Shown one piece after another: positions 33,655 to 33,709 of a stretch of 33,709 nt of DNA. The position numbers and the translations under genes are program-made. Position 1 is the first letter of the stretch; each line of letters starts with the position of its first letter. This DNA is from Acidimicrobiaceae bacterium (lineage in GTDB: Bacteria; Actinomycetota; Acidimicrobiia; Acidimicrobiales; Aldehydirespiratoraceae): assembly GCA_002694825.1 (NCBI GenBank), contig NZNH01000079.1:2833-36541 (forward strand). Reading direction: 5' to 3'. The notes under the pieces are model-generated. The model saw only the letters and a list, made by a program, of their open reading frames with translations. It searched no databases and was not told the origin of the DNA.

Positions 33655-33709
33655 TGGCGAGGATTCTGCTGGTCGAGCCGTTTCTCGGCGGGTCCCACCG
33701 TGCGTGGGC
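33654..33709 (+). CDS. DUF3524/QTMAN-like glycosyltransferase, first 18 codons
   Basis: The ATG at 33654 overlaps the nnr stop by one base and opens a frame that runs off the window: MARILLVEPFLGGSHRAW. The LLVEPFLGGSH pattern is the N-terminus of the DUF3524 glycosyltransferase family, whose animal members mannosylate queuosine in tRNA-Asp (QTMAN, formerly GTDC1). Only the first strand and the Gly-Gly loop are visible, so the family call is tentative and the substrate in this bacterium is unknown. Confidence 0.55.
   Translation, partial: MARILLVEPFLGGSHRAW

Noticed and set aside
1-33709. tRNA/rRNA genes, insertion sequences, prophage, CRISPR arrays
   Set aside because: No tRNA-like fold, no rRNA sequence, no transposase or terminal inverted repeats, and no regularly spaced repeats were seen on reading through.

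Overview
This is a GC-rich chromosomal window from a bacterium, almost certainly an actinomycete (Actinomycetota). I would guess the class Acidimicrobiia, but the sequence alone does not settle that. Pointers are the gene order rpoC / rpsL-rpsG-fusA-tuf / S10-spc-alpha / truA-rplM-rpsI-glmM-glmS-acpS-nnr, frequent GTG starts, long acidic tails on L22 and S3, a DevR/DosR-like response regulator, -10 boxes of the form TAGNNT, and zinc-ribbon S14 and L36. No tRNA, rRNA, insertion sequence, phage gene or CRISPR array is visible.

Layout. Bases 1-2250 hold the 3' part of rpoC, closed by a strong terminator-like hairpin. A promoter at 2321-2349 starts the str group (rpsL, rpsG, fusA, tuf) with rpsJ attached, ending in another terminator at 7098-7125. 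The S10 operon is then interrupted: a KAS III (fabH-like) gene, a NarL/DevR-type response regulator and, on the minus strand, an AI-2E-family membrane protein sit between rpsJ and rplC. A new promoter and a structured leader precede rplC. From there rplC-rplD-rplW-rplB-rpsS-rplV-rpsC-rplP-rpmC-rpsQ-rplN-rplX-rplE-rpsZ-rpsH-rplF-rplR-rpsE-rpmD-rplO-secY-adk run with tiny gaps or 1-4 base overlaps. The infA-rpmJ-rpsM-rpsK-rpsD-rpoA-rplQ group has its own promoter and ends in a UUCG-loop terminator at 25134-25170. Then come truA, rplM-rpsI and a cell-envelope/housekeeping set: glmM, a giant GlmS-like gene, acpS, nnr and the first 18 codons of a DUF3524-type glycosyltransferase.

How the genes work together. 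Most of the window builds the translation and transcription machinery (20 large-subunit and 12 small-subunit protein genes by my calls, EF-G, EF-Tu, IF-1, RNA polymerase alpha and beta-prime) and the secretion channel SecY. GlmS-like plus GlmM would supply glucosamine-1-phosphate for UDP-GlcNAc and peptidoglycan. AcpS activates acyl carrier protein, a partner of the KAS III. Nnr repairs damaged NAD(P)H.

Most unusual points. (1) A 1144-residue GlmS-like protein, nearly twice the normal length, with a helical insertion right after the N-terminal catalytic segment, an insertion that separates the second SIS domain from the catalytic Lys tail, and an unassigned 190-residue C-terminal region. (2) An infA gene whose only well-placed start codon is CTG. 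(3) The split S10 operon with a response regulator whose receiver has lost several switch residues. (4) Upstream genes whose Glu-rich C-terminal codons double as the Shine-Dalgarno of the next gene.
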